Origin: Sacculina carcini
Lineage: Eukaryota; Arthropoda; Thecostraca; Sacculinidae
DNA: 64,000 bases
NCBI GenBank assembly: GCA_916048095.2
Contig: OU696575.1
Location: forward strand, 7,144,001-7,208,000
Direction: 5' to 3'
The notes beneath the pieces are model-generated. The model did not search any database, was not told the origin of the DNA, and worked only from the letters and a program-made list of their open reading frames with translations. Below are positions 13,333 to 24,455 of the stretch, piece by piece (the stretch's first letter is position 1; each line of letters starts with the position of its first letter). A program made the translations under genes and the position numbers.

Positions 13333-14268
13333 GTCAAGTGTGTACATGCGTACGCAAGTGCTACAGTGCAGTTTCGGGTATAGAGAGATTACACCTCGTA
13401 CTATCCCACGCTCCAAACATCTCGTCACATCCTCCGGTTCGTAGACATTTCCTAAAATGGAATGACGCTATCCTGCGTACCCATAAACGTATATACCGTA
13501 AATGCTCTTTTTATCCGACATGCCGGATTATTTTTCGACCCCCTGCGTATGGTGCCGGATTATAAGAGCCTGCCGGATTACTAGGGCATGTCGGATTATT
13601 TTTGGTCACTCCGCACGGTAGGATTGCGCAAAAACTGCAACAACAAAAATAGTGCACTGATAACAGGGACGAGAGAAGACGCCTATCACCACAGTGTATT
13701 GTTATGTGTAGTAATCGCCCACGTGTCTTGTGTTATGATGGAATCCCACAATCGCATCTCAAGCGAGGACGAGCTTCAGCTTCACGAAGGTGCCGGAATA
13801 TTTTTCAACCCATACCTGAGGGTGCCGGATTATTAGCCCCTGCCGGATTATTAGAGCCTGTCTGATAAATAGAGCATTTACGGTATATCAAGTCACAGAG
13901 ATGCCAAGGTGAATATCAATTGTTAAATGTTTACAGAAGAATTTTTGACACTACTTGATCTTCAAACCTGACATTCGATCTCTTTTCCCATTTCATACTG
14001 ATTTATATCTTTTTGTGCCTCTTATATGCAAAAAGTTACCAAACTCCAGGGTAAAGTGACCTAATAACAACAAATATAACAAAAGGTAACCTGACTATAA
14101 AAAGTAACCCAAAAACCAAAAGGTTGCCTAACGATGAAAAAGTAACTTTTGGTAACCTAATAACATTTTAATAATGATCGTACACAACTTTTTCATGCAG
14201 TTTTAGGTAGGTTAAGAAAAAGTGACCTTTAGTTGAAAAAGTAACTTTATATACTTTTGACAGTCCTA
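13333..14268 (+). mobile_element. hAT-like non-autonomous element, copy 1 (left-truncated)
   Basis: It is homologous to 45100-46165 of copy 2. Its right part repeats motifs of the AAAAGTAACCTAA type and its right end reads CTTTTGACAGTCCTA, the counterpart of copy 2's terminus. The left end is missing. A pogo-like MITE interrupts it at 13494-13885, and it ends only about 70 bp before ELP1 exon B. Confidence 0.65.
13494..13885. mobile_element. pogo/Tigger-like MITE
   Basis: Inverted ends TACCGTAAATGCTC / GAGCATTTACGGTA are flanked by TA. The homologous site in copy 2 of the host repeat (near 45775) lacks the insert. The interior repeats TGCCGGATTATT-like blocks near both ends, a pattern usual for pogo-type transposase sites. 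It is about 390 bp and has no credible gene. Confidence 0.75.
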
Positions 14269-14341
14269 CATATGACATATGTAATTGCGTGTGGATGTTT
14301 GTGTCGGTGTTTGGGTTTGTGTATGTGTATCGGTGTGTCAG

Positions 14342-14504
14342 ACAGAATGTGTGGGTGCCGTGTCGGCCGGCCTGATATGTGCAGCCGGCAGTCCCGATGA
14401 GGAACTTCTGGCCGTCGTATCGTGCCAGTCACGACTGCTGCTAATGAACACGCAGTTTGACGTGGTCGCTGAGCTAGACCTGCTGGCCGATCATACGCCA
14501 GAAT
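14342..14504 (+). CDS. ELP1: ELP1 exon B (WD40 propeller)
   Basis: A 163-bp exon follows the acceptor GGTGTGTCAG and ends at the donor AAT|GTACGT (phase 0 in, 1 out). It reads TECVGAVSAGLICAAGSPDE, then ELLAVVSCQSRLLLMNTQFD and VVAELDLLADHTPE. Human ELP1 has [20 protein letters not shown] at this point, so several residues are identical in register. The exon directly continues exon A. A TG-rich stretch replaces the usual polypyrimidine tract, and another GT-repeat follows the donor. This is one of the clearest ELP1 matches. The gene's role, Elongator assembly for tRNA U34 modification in the cytoplasm, is known for the family and not shown by the window. Confidence 0.92.
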
Positions 14505-14716
14505 GTACGTGCTTGTTTGTGTTTGTATGTGTGTGTGTGTGTTCTTAGGCAAGCCACACATATTTACAAACATTAGGTGTACGCATGCATATATGTTCGT
14601 GTTTGTGTACGTGTGTGTATGTGCGTGTGTGTGACTGTGTCAACGCTGCATCCATTTATGATGAATCCATCATTTCAAATTGTAATGTTATTCATATGCG
14701 TACGTGCTTTTAAAGA

Positions 14717-15408
14717 CAGTCTGCCTCCTAATAACGGAATCGAAGATATAGAGAAATACTTTCGCTATTTGGAGGTGTGCTCGGTAGCAGCGATTATCAA
14801 CCTTCTCTATTGTGAATGGTTAATTTTTCACAAAAAGTAATTTACCAGTTATCATCTTTCTAAAGTGATTCTACCACTGTTTTTCATAACCCAGATAATT
14901 ATTCACCTGCGCAGCGTTCCCGCCTGGACGCCATTGTTTTTTTAGCTTCAGTTTGCAGAAGATTCATCACTGTTGAACACACTGTCCTCCATGCGATAGT
15001 AATCGGAATTGTCAATGGTATACCAAGATCTATATTCTTGTGTGATTCCTGTGCGAGGCCCCATCCATTTAAGGTGCTAGGCGGTCGTTTAGTTTACCTA
15101 TGCCTAAGACCGACCCTGACAATACTCTAGTCTCTGACAATACGCCTGAAATAGTGAACCTTTGTCGACAAGCTGGAGGCAATGTATTATATACATCCTA
15201 CGTTTAAGAATCACACAAAGCCCACGGTTTCGTCTATTTGGATGTGTGCTATATGAGAGGGACCAACATATTGTTTCGCTTCTTGGAGGTTTCTTCTGTT
15301 TGAATTCCGCTATTCGTAGGTGTAATTAACGCGTACTTGATAGGTTTTTGATCGGGACCAAGGAAGTATTCCTTTGTTTGGGAATTCCGCTATTTGAAGG
15401 GTCGACTC
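14717..15408. mobile_element. pogo/Tigger-like non-autonomous element, copy 1
   Basis: Homologous to the outer parts of the nested element at 50060-52378. The ends resemble CAGTCTGCCTCC on the left and GGGTCGACTCTA on the right, an imperfect inverted repeat related to CAGTCGAGCCTCC. There is no coding sequence. It occupies most of the small intron between exons B and C. Confidence 0.65.
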
Positions 15409-15666
15409 TATACGTATGTTTGTGTGTTTGTGTTTATATATATGTGCGTGCCTGTGTGTCTACACTCTGTTGAGTGTTTCCTTCCACCATTCAGCCTCAC
15501 ATTTAGAACATCAATCAAGCCGTCCACTCGCAACTCCAGCTCGTCATCCTATTGAGGCGTGTAATGAAACACCATAGCACACTGATTGCTAGCCAGCCCT
15601 AACAATACCACCGATTAACAACAACTTGTGTATGCTTGAGGATGTGTGTGTGTGCGCGCGTTACAG

Positions 15667-15858
15667 TGACGCCTATCAGCGTGGGCTGGGGTAGCAAGCG
15701 TACACAGTTTCACGGCAGCGAAGGTAAAGCTGCGGCGGCCGGCGATAATGTGCAGACATCGACGACCGCGGTTGCGATGCGCGATGATAGCGCGTGTCGC
15801 CTGTCGTGGCGTGGCGACGGCACAATGCTGGCCGTCACTGTTGTTCGACGCGATACAG
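15667..15858 (+). CDS. ELP1: ELP1 exon C (WD40 propeller)
   Basis: A 192-bp exon lies between the acceptor GCGTTACAG and the donor CAG|GTGAGT (phase 1 in, 1 out). It reads TPISVGWGSKRTQFHGSEGK, then RDDSACRLSWRGDGTMLAVT and VVRRDTG. The hallmarks VGWG-K-TQFHGSEG and WRGDG--AV-VV--TG are shared with human ELP1, and this is the strongest identity in the window. The acceptor lies in a TG/CG-rich stretch. The next exon is 33.7 kb away across intron 3. Low-complexity alanine and threonine residues between the two conserved blocks replace a variable loop of the family. Confidence 0.95.
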
Positions 15859-16575
15859 GTGAGTGGTGTGAGTCGCATCAGTTCTCACTTGACAAATTGT
15901 CAGCAGTGGGTTAAGGCCGTCACTTACACACAAACATATGTAAACGTACATTCTTTCATAATTTGACGAAATTCAAACGTCGAAAAACTGGATATTTTTC
16001 GTGATAACATTGAAATCCTTCCTGATCGAATTGTGATTATTCGTGATGCTTCGTGAAACATACAGAAAATGTGCAGCTGTGTCCAAAGTTCGCTTAGGAA
16101 TATATCACGTTTTTTGGTTTTAAATGCTCTTAAATGAAATTTATTTTCGCAATGGGTGTATACGTGTAATATGCGATATTGCAAATTGTGCGATGTTTTT
16201 CGAATTTGTATCAGAGAATCGGATTGATGAAATGACCATCGACGTTTTAATGCAGCTGATAGAGCAGATCAATTCTTTTCTATTGTTTGTAGTTCAGTGT
16301 GAGGAAAACAGACATATCTCAATGCTCTCATCTGCTGGTTTACATACTGTTAGTAGTCATAGTTACGCCTAAGTTGTTGATGTTCATCATATTGTCTGGT
16401 CGAACAACCTCGAACTCCTGAGGAAAGATACGACACCGACCGGGTGGCTCCACTGGTCCTGGGCTCACTTGATTTTGCGTTGGTGTTTGGTTGACTTGAT
16501 TTTGCGGCCAGATGCACCTTGTTTTCGCGTGTGTGTTTTCTGATTTGTGTATGTCTGGAAGAGTGTGTTGTGTTT
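15859..16575. other. Start of the 33.7-kb intron, no gene seen
   Basis: AT-rich unique-looking sequence. Short open frames at 16124-16372 and on the opposite strand have no recognisable domain and no splice-flanked structure. Confidence 0.5.
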
Positions 16576-16757
16576 TTTATTATTATTAATTACAGGCAAA
16601 TCCAGTAGCATGGGAAGAGTGAAAGCACTATTACCACCCTAAGGTGGCCCCATGTACCGGAAGCGCCCAAAAGATTCAGAGAGAAAGAGATTTCGAAAAG
16701 AAAAAAGTCTAGAAAGAGAGTTGGAAAGAAAATAATAAATAAATAACAATAGTGAAT
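16576..16757 (-). mobile_element. LINE A 3' end fragment
   Basis: The fragment reads from the AAT-type tail (TTATTATTATTAATTACAGG) through the conserved block GGTGGCCCCATGTACCGG into the 3' untranslated region in reverse. It stops at about 16757, so only about 180 bp of LINE A is present, a typical severe 5' truncation. Confidence 0.85.
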
Positions 16758-16938
16758 GGGTAGATTTACGTGCTTTTTTGCGATTCATGCGATTGCGTGC
16801 GACATTGTGTGCGATTTTTGCGTGTGTTGTAGTGAATGGGTAGATTTGCGTGCGATTTTTGTGCGTGTGTTTCTTGATTGATATGCAAACGGTAGGTTAG
16901 GTTAGGTTTCAGATATCCTCGTCTCAGGTATCGTCTCA
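16758..16938. other. G/T-rich low-complexity spacer
   Basis: Two imperfect copies of AGTGAATGGGTAGATTTRCGTG occur (about 16751 and 16832), followed by GGTTAGGTTAGG and a repeated CAGATATCCT element. No gene is seen. Confidence 0.5.
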
Positions 16939-19830
16939 GATATCCTGAGTGTAAACGTGGAAGTTCCAATAGGAAGTTCATATCACTCGTCGCTGTCCGT
17001 GAAGTTGACATTGAGACAGAAAGTTTCTCCTTACACGATTTCAAGGCTCGTGCACATGAAGAACAATGTTGACTGGGTGAAGGTGAATGATGAATTGAAA
17101 GCAATTGCAGTTTCAAATCTGTTGCAGAAGGAATGCCCCATCGATGCATTGAACAAATACATTACCGATGTCATCTCAAGGAGAGTACCTACTAAAAACC
17201 ACGTTTTCGCTCTGAAAGCCTGGTTCACCAACGAATGTCGCAGCGCACGTGAATCCAAGCAGGAGGCTTACCACAAGTGGCTTCAATCGCGCTCAGCCAA
17301 TTCATGGAATGTCTACACTGAGGTCAGACGGTATGCTGAGCATGTGTATATAGAAGCGGAAACACGTCACTCAAAGAAACTTGCTGAAAAGCTAACATCT
17401 GCCAATGACGCCCACAAATGGTGGTCAACGTTGAAATCGTCAGTGTTTGGACATGACCTGTCTGTCCCTCCTTTATTTTCAGCGAAAGGTGAGCTCAAAA
17501 ACAACCCAACAGAGAAGGCAGAGTTGCTTATGGATTTCTTCAATTCCAAGCAATGTCAAGGGTCCATTCCGTCTGACAATTCATCTGTCCTCGCCCCGAA
17601 AATCAAAGGCATTGCCTTCCGATCAAAAGAAGTGGCGAATCTCATGAAAGATATTGATGCACACGGAGGAACAGACCCTCTGAATATGTTTCCGCTGTTT
17701 TTCAAGAACACGACAGATACTCTAGCTCCGAAGCTCAGTGCTGTTTTCAGTCGCTTGATGAAGACTGGTTCGTTTCCATTCTGTTGGCGGGTTGCGAATA
17801 TCACGCCCATACCATAAGGAACCATTTTAGCTGATGTTGCAAACTACCGGCCGATATCAATTACTCCGATTCTGTCCAAAATATTCGAGCACTTGATATC
17901 TTCCAGACTGTCCAAGTACCTGGAGAGCAACAATCTGCTGTCGGAAAACCAATTTGCATACCGCAAAAGCTCAGCACGACTGACGCTCTGCTTACTATCA
18001 CGCACGAGCTCCAGCAAGTGCTAGACAAAGGCAGTGAAGCCTGGATTGTTCAGTTGGATTTGTCGGCAGCATTTGACCGTGTGAGCCACCAGGGCGTGTT
18101 GCAAAAACTGAGAAACATTGGAGTCGGCGGCCGCTTGCTGAGTGTTTTGCATCAATTTCTCTCTAATCGCGTACAACTTGTTGCCATCGATGGAGCATAC
18201 AGTCGCTGGCAGAGCATTGTCTCCGGTGTCCCGCAGGGAAGTGTGTTGGGTCCTATTTTGTTCAACATTTACACAGCTGACCTGTACACACGCAACCCTG
18301 TATATGGATATGCTGATGATATCCCTTGATGGCTGTAATTTCATCTCCTTCGGACAGACCACAGGTGCGTCAAACGGTCAACGACGATCTCAGCAGCGTC
18401 CTGAAGTGGTGTGAGAGGTGGAATATGATGCTGAACACTTCGAAATCTGAATGTTTGTTGGTTTCTAGGTCACATACCGTTCAACCTTCACATGGAGCTA
18501 TCCTCATAAATGACGCCCAACTCAGCGTGTGTGATGAGCTCAAAATATTGGGAGTACATGTAGACTCAAAACTGACATATGAGAGTCACATTCGGAAGCT
18601 AGTTTGTTCGGTATCGCGGAAACTGGGAATTATATGAAAGGCATATCGGATGTTCGGTAGCAGCACAATCTCAAAAAGTTGTTTTCGCTGTTTCATTTTG
18701 CCAATTCTGGAGTACTGCACCCCCGTGTGGTCTTCTGCTGCAGATTGTCACCTCAATCTCATCAACAGAGTTGTTAGAACTTGCAAGTTCCTCTGTGGTG
18801 ACTTGGTTCTTGGTGATCTTTGCCATCGTCGAAAGGTCAGCAGCGTGTGCATGCTGTACAAGATCAAGCACAACGACCATCATTCGATGAGCAAGTCAAT
18901 TCCTGATGATTTCGTGGCAGCAAGAAGCACACGGTTTACATCCAAACAGCATTCCCAGTGCATGGCTCCAATTCGTTGTCGTACAAAGCAATTCCAACGT
19001 TGCTTTCTTCCGGCCTCTTGTGGTTACTTGTCCTCTTGTGGTTACTTGGAACACGTTGAAGGAGGAGGCTTTCTCGCAGAACAATTTGAAGAAATTCAAG
19101 GCCAAAGTAAATGAAATGCTACTGAAAGAGCGGAATTGACTGTTGAGTCTTATTAATTGCTTATTTATACATATTTATTCATGTTTATTGTTATTTATTT
19201 TCTATTTATTTATATTTATTCTTATTTTACTCTCTATTTATTACTATTTATTATTGGTTGTTGTTACTTATTAAATTATACTTTTACTCAGTGTTGGCTG
19301 TTGTTGTTTTTTTAATCATATTTATTGTTGTTGCTGTTCATTGAATCATATTTATTGATATTGCTGTTTATTGAATAATATTCATTGGTGTTGTTGTTTA
19401 TTGAATCATATTTATTTGTGTTGTTGTTACTTATTGAATCATATTTTTATTTATTGTTGGATGTCTCTTATTGAATCATATTTATTGTTCTTGATTGTTA
19501 TTTATTACTTATTTATTAATATTTATTCTTATTTATTGATGGTTGTTATTTACTGAATCACATATTTATTGTTGATTGTTATTATTTATTGAGTAACGTG
19601 GGCGGAGTGACATTATGGAGTGTTATCGGATGATGGTTTATTATTTATTGTTATTTATTTATTATTTTCTTTCCAACTTCTCTTTCTAGACTTTTTTCTT
19701 TTCGAACTATCTTTCTCTCTGAATCTTTTGGGCGCTTCCGGTACATGGGGCCACGTTAGGGTGGTAATAGTGCTTGCACTCTTCCCATGCTACTGGATTT
19801 GCCTGTAATTAATAATAATAATAATAATAA
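16939..19830 (+). pseudogene. LINE A copy 2, 5'-truncated, disrupted reverse transcriptase
   Basis: The copy starts inside the end of the endonuclease domain (VEVPIGSSYHSSLSVKL; the intact copy has SDHSSL). It covers the reverse transcriptase (VQLDLSAAFDRVSH, SGVPQGSVLGPILFNIYTAD, VYGYADDI), the C-terminal region, the 30-bp-repeat 3' untranslated region and the AAT tail. Compared with copy 3 it has an in-frame stop after ITPIP, a deletion shift near 17965, a shift at YADDIP, a stop after KLGII, and a small direct duplication (CCTCTTGTGGTTACTTG) near 19020. The catalytic SDH is changed to SYH. It is dead and older than copy 3. Confidence 0.9.
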
Positions 19831-21333
19831 TGCGTAGATGAGCGGGTGCAAGTGTGGTCAGAATTGGGTTATAGCAAAGTTTACTTGGTGTTGTTTTGAT
19901 GTGTTTTGCTGTATTCCCTTGTGTTGTGTGGTGGTGTACTGGGTGTACTGTTGGTTACCGCTGCTGCAAGTGTTTTTGTGCCTCTCATGTCAAGTAAGTG
20001 GTTTAGTTTGAGGATTTTTGTTTCTTGATGGAGGTGGTCTGCAGGTGTGGTGGCTGTGCATCCTGTGATTGCTCTGAGTGCGGTGTTTTGTAGTGTTTGG
20101 AGTGTGATTGTGTGGCGCATTGCAAGGTTGCTGGCCCATGTTGGGCTGGTATTTTCTATGGCAGGTCTGATGTATTGTGTATAGTAGTGGCAGTTCGTAT
20201 AGTTCGGTAGGTGTTGTGTTCGAATGTTCTGTGTGTGAGAGTGCTTTCAGTGTGTTGAGGCGTGGGGTTACTTTGGTTTTGATATTGTTGACGTGGTGTT
20301 TGAATAAGAGGTTTATGTCGTATGTGATATTTAGGATTTGGGTGTGTGTGTGGGATGATCATGTTGATGGTGATTTGTGGTGTGTAGTTTTGTTCGAATG
20401 TTCAGTTTGTGATGAGTGTTGGTGTGGTTTCCAAAGGTGCAATGTTTAGTTTGTTTATGGTGCACCAGTTTTGAAGTGTTTTGATATAAGTTTGTAGTGT
20501 GCGCGCTGCTGTGTCAGCCTTTCTGTGTGTGCTTGTGATTGTGATGTCGTCTGCATGTGATGCTATTTGAATGGAATGAGTGTTTGGTGTTGGCATGTCG
20601 TGTAGGTATAGATTGAATAGTGTTGGTGCTAAAATGTAGGCCTGAGTGACTCCTATAATGCGTGTGTGAGATTATTGGCCGTTTTACCTCACATGGGCGC
20701 ATCTGCCAGCGAGGTATATTTGGTATAGTATAGCCAGCGAGGTATAGTTCGCCAACCATATATTTGTGTATAAGTGTGGTGTTTATTATTTTGTTTGTGA
20801 GCGTGTGACGTGGTACCGTATCAAATCCTTTACTGATGTTAAGTGTTCGATGTACATGAGTAGTGTACGTGTGTGTATTAATGTCGAGTGTACATGAGTA
20901 GTGATCGGTGTGGTTGTTTTGTTGTGTTCATGGTATCCATCATGGTCTGTGTGAGATTTGTGAGTAGTATGGTTGTAGAGTATATAGATCTGAAGACGTG
21001 TTGTGATTATGGGAGTGGGATTTGGGGTGTAATGAGTTTGAGTATGAGGCGCTCTGTGGTTTTTGATGGTGTTCAAAGCGGTGTGATTTGACGATGTGAA
21101 GATATGCGTGGGATATGTGCCTTGTTTGTGTATTGTGATGATGATGCACGTTTTCCAGATGTGGTATTGTGTTGTGTGAGTAGCTATAATTGGATATGTT
21201 TGTTCTATAGCTATAGTATGTATGTAAGATGTTTCAGATGGATGTTAGTTATTCCATCTGGACCACAGGCTGATGATAGATGTTGTATATGATGTGTCTT
21301 ATCTGTGTTTGAGTAAACGGTGTGTATAGTTAG

Positions 21334-22590
21334 CATATCCAGGCTGATAGCGACCCGCTCAGTCAAGCTAAGGTAATTCTTTTGTCCGAGCTGACCCTGC
21401 TCGGTGCTCCACTGATAAACGGGGGCATAGATTTCGCACTGACCAAAATTGCAGAAGCCACTAACCTACTGCGCGAGAGATCGGCTGGCCTCCAAAACCA
21501 CGTGGTACTGTTTTTTCTGAGCCGATACTCATCGGTACCCAGGGCGACATACCTCATGCGAGCAGCGCCGGTGCATACGGCCTCCACCCAGCTGAAATCG
21601 ATCGATGACACTCTGCGAGCGGCAATATGCCAGAGCTGCAATGTCAGCATGACCGACTCCAGCTTGACACAAGCCTCTCTACCGGTGAGCTTGGGTGGGA
21701 TTGGCTCTCGACGCATGGCGGACGTCGCACTACCCGCGTTTGTGGCCTCATTGGAGTCCACCAGATACCTGGTAAGTCGAATCATTGGACGCGAGAGCGT
21801 CGACACACCGGTAGCTCTGGTGGCCACTTTGGAGAAATACGTCGCAGAGCAGTGCCCGAACTGGAGCTTCGACCAGACAATTACCCAGCGCAATCTGGAC
21901 CGACAGGCCTCCAAGATGCGGCAGCAGAACTTGTTTTCCACCGCCAACCAAACAGAGCGGGCACGCATTCTTGCAGCGGCAACATCACACAGTGGAGCAT
22001 GGCTGCACGCGGTTCCGGTGGCCAGTCTGGGCCTTCTTCTGCCAGACGATGTGGTGCATGTAGGCGTGGCGTTGCGTATCGGCTCGCCCGTCCAACAACC
22101 CCACAGATGCCGATGCGGTGTCATGTCGGACAAATGGGGCCATCACGCGTTGTCATGTCAACAAAGCGCGGGACGATTTCCACGGCACACGGCTCTCAAC
22201 GACACTGTGTATCGCGGTTTGGCGGCAGCTGGGATCGGGGCGGTGCTGGAACCACGAGGCCTGGACAGGGGAGACGGACGCCGCCCTGACGGGATAGCCG
22301 TATACCCTTTCACGAGCGGCAAAAGCCTTGTCTGGGACGCCACCTGCTCAAGCACGTTCAGCACCACACACACGCTGAACTGCGCCATCAACGCCGGCGC
22401 AGCAGCCCTAGCAGCAGAACAACGCAAGCTCCAGCGATACGCATCGCTGACGGACCGGTACCACTTCGTACCAGTAGCGGTGGAGACCAGCGGTGTTCTG
22501 GGACCAGCATGCGAGACACTGTGCAAGCACATCGGTCGAAAGATCACAGAGCGCACAGACGAGAAGCGCGAAACTGCCTGGCTAATTTAG
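21334..22590 (+). CDS. C-terminal part of an RLE-type LINE polyprotein
   Basis: About 419 codons stay open from the 5' truncation point to TAG at 22590; there is no true start. The N-terminal part (LLGAPLINGGID, RAAPVHTASTQL, LTQASLPVSLGGIGSRRMAD) is the region downstream of reverse transcriptase in a LINE family common in invertebrates. It is followed by a cysteine/histidine knuckle (CRCGVMSDKWGHHALSC), then RPDGIAVYPFTSGKSLVWDA. In that last stretch the spaced PD...D pattern fits a restriction-enzyme-like (PD-(D/E)XK) endonuclease, as found in R2/NeSL/Utopia-like LINEs. The domain order is seen; the endonuclease role is inferred. The clade is unassigned. The absence of any stop over 1.25 kb argues for recent insertion. 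Not a host gene. Confidence 0.82.
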   Translation, partial: HIQADSDPLSQAKVILLSELTLLGAPLINGGIDFALTKIAEATNLLRERSAGLQNHVVLFFLSRYSSVPRATYLMRAAPVHTASTQLKSIDDTLRAAICQSCNVSMTDSSLTQASLPVSLGGIGSRRMADVALPAFVASLESTRYLVSRIIGRESVDTPVALVATLEKYVAEQCPNWSFDQTITQRNLDRQASKMRQQNLFSTANQTERARILAAATSHSGAWLHAVPVASLGLLLPDDVVHVGVALRIGSPVQQPHRCRCGVMSDKWGHHALSCQQSAGRFPRHTALNDTVYRGLAAAGIGAVLEPRGLDRGDGRRPDGIAVYPFTSGKSLVWDATCSSTFSTTHTLNCAINAGAAALAAEQRKLQRYASLTDRYHFVPVAVETSGVLGPACETLCKHIGRKITERTDEKRETAWLI

Positions 22591-22676
22591 CGAGTTCAGT
22601 GCCTGGCCAATTCAGTGCCTGGCTAATTCAGTGCCTGGCCAATTCAGTGCCTGGCTAATTCAGTGCCTGGCCATCA
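22588..22676 (+). repeat. 18-19-bp tandem repeat in the RLE-LINE 3' region
   Basis: Five near-perfect units of AATTCAGTGCCTGGCC/T, alternating 'ggcc' and 'ggct', start directly at the stop codon region of the LINE frame. LINE 3' ends often carry such repeats, which may help transcript recognition. Confidence 0.9.
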
Positions 22677-23027
22677 TGCGCGGCAACGCTGCCTGTGTCC
22701 TCTTGTGATAGTTTTTACGTAATATTAACAATAGAGACGTGTCACACAAAAATGTGTATAGTGGATCTGTGCTGAATGTTTGTTTGAGTCTGATTATTTT
22801 TGTGTCTTCGGGTGATGGTGTGATGTGACTGATGTGTGAGTAGTGGTTAATGAGTGTGCTTGCTTGTTGTTTATTTGGTGGCACTAATGTTGTGTCGGTC
22901 GCGATGGCTTCGTGTGTGTTTGTGTGTGTGTGTGTTACCTTACAGTTTGATAGTGTGATGCTTTTGAGTGTGTTGTATAACTTTGTTGTGTTTGATTTGT
23001 GATCTATACCTTTTACAATTTTATTTG

Positions 23028-23258
23028 TCCCAACTGAAATCGAAATTGTCCCAACTGAAATCAAAATTGTCCCAACTGAAATCAAAGTTGTCCCAACTGA
23101 AATCAAAATTGTCCCAACTGAAACAAAAGTTGTCCCAACTGAAATCAAATTTGTCCCAACTGAAATCAAAGTTGTCCTAACTGAAATCAAAATTGTTAAA
23201 ACTGAAACAAAAGTTGTCCCAACTGAAATCAAAATTGTCCCAGCTAGAACCACAATAT
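23028..23258 (+). repeat. 21-bp tandem repeat, left arm of the palindromic element
   Basis: About 11 units of TTGTCCCAACTGAAATCAAAA with few changes. The right arm has only three to four inverted units (24300-24368), so the arms differ in copy number. Confidence 0.93.
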
Positions 23259-24299
23259 ATGTTATTGATTTTACATTAAATATCAAACTTAATTGTTATC
23301 ATTATATTTTATTGTATCTCACATGAAAAATTTAGCATTTGTCGTAAAACATAGATATGTACTACTTACTATGTACTATGTTAATTACAATGCAGATATG
23401 TACCGTATGTACTTACTTTATGAGGAACTCTACCAGCCAATATGCCAATGTCAGCGTATATACCACCAGCGCGTGTACTTAGATTATAGCAACAAAGCAA
23501 GATATCACAACTCAACACAATCACAACGCAACATAGCCCACTAAAACACCTTCACTAACAAACACGCACGAACGTTCTGCGCAAACAACTGCCCTATGGC
23601 GCGCACTCTATCAGCCAATATATCAATGTCAGCGTATAGTCACTATTTTCGGAGAGCACTCGCGAGCAAATCGTGCACACACACATACACACATCTACAG
23701 AAACATCACACTTTCAGAGACGGTACATTCCTTCTTATGGTTCTTAAGTGTTCAGGCATCACGTGCGAATAGCGCTTGTCGTTGCTAGCCATCTGTACTA
23801 TGTTTTATATTGTACCGTATATATATTTGTGCGAGGTAGTGTGAGTGTATGTATGTTGTATGCACGTGCTATGAGCGAGCAGGGGGATGCAGGGGGTTGG
23901 GCAGTGCGCGCCATGGGACAGTTGTTTGCGCAGAACGTTCGTGCGTGTTTGTTAGTGAAGGTGTTTTAGTGGGCCATTTTGCGTTGCGATTGTCTTGAGT
24001 TGTGATATCTTGCTTTGTTGCTATAATTTAAGTACACGCGCTGGTGGTATATACGCTCTATACGCTGACATTGATATATTGGTTGATAGAGTTCCTCATA
24101 AAGTAAGTACATACGGTACATATATGCATTTTAATTGTGGTACATACCATAGCACATAATTGTATAGTACATAGTAAGCAGTACATATCTATGTTTTACA
24201 ACTAATGCTACATTTTTCATGTGAAATACATTAAAATGTACTGATAACAATTAAGTTTGATATTTAATGTAAAATCAATAACATGCATTGTGGTTCTAG

Positions 24300-24368
24300 C
24301 TGGGACAATTTTGATTTCAGTTGGACAATTTTGATTTCAGTTGGACAATTTTGATTTCAGTTGGGACA
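24300..24368 (-). repeat. 21-bp tandem repeat, right arm of the palindromic element
   Basis: Three to four units, inverse complement of the left array (TTTTGATTTCAGTTGGACAA); two units have lost one G of the GGGACAA core. Confidence 0.9.
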
Positions 24369-24455
24369 AATGAAATTGTAAAAGGTATAGTGTTTTTATG
24401 ATGTTGTGCCGGTTGAGCGATTTTTGTTCGTGTAATTTGTTGTCGATATTTACCT

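Larger units (their letters stand above)
21330..22752 (+). mobile_element. RLE-type non-LTR retrotransposon, 5'-truncated insertion
   Basis: The insert sits in LINE B between copies of the 9-bp duplication TGTGTATAG (21321-21329 and 22753-22761). It begins inside a coding region and ends with a short A-rich run, as expected for target-primed reverse transcription. Its 3' untranslated region has a five-unit 18-19-bp repeat. Base composition is GC-richer than its surroundings. Confidence 0.85.
23007..24387. mobile_element. Palindromic (foldback) Tc1/mariner-type non-autonomous element
   Basis: A 1381-bp element in LINE B, with TA duplicated on both sides (23005-23006 and 24388-24389). Termini TACCTTTTACAATTT and its reverse complement are followed on each side by 21-bp tandem repeats. 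The inverted arms extend far inward: the sequence from about 23260 to 23607 pairs with about 23905 to 24295, leaving a loop of about 300 bp. No transposase is encoded. The TA target suggests a Tc1/mariner/pogo-class enzyme acting in trans. Confidence 0.87.
19838..24455 (-). mobile_element. LINE B copy 1 (three pieces: 19838-21329, 22753-23006, 24388-24455)
   Basis: Read on the minus strand, the right-hand pieces match the region between endonuclease and reverse transcriptase of LINE B copy 2 (KSNTTKLYNTLKSITL, KQQASTLINHYSHISHI). The left piece covers reverse transcriptase with an altered catalytic box (ASHADDITITSTH) and a C-terminal block with LQTLQNTALRAITGCTA. It supplies the C-terminus that copy 2 lacks. 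Two elements interrupt it: an RLE-type LINE at 21330-22752 and a palindromic transposon at 23007-24387. Many shifts and stops show it is dead. The group is Jockey/CR1-like by overall layout. Confidence 0.8.

Noticed and set aside
21363-22133. 256-codon frame on the minus strand
   Set aside because: Shadow of the GC-rich RLE-LINE coding region on the plus strand.
22968-23180. Heptad-like SQLKSKL repeat protein
   Set aside because: The 21-bp repeat unit equals seven codons, so any open frame looks like a coiled coil. It sits in a transposon arm and has no start context.
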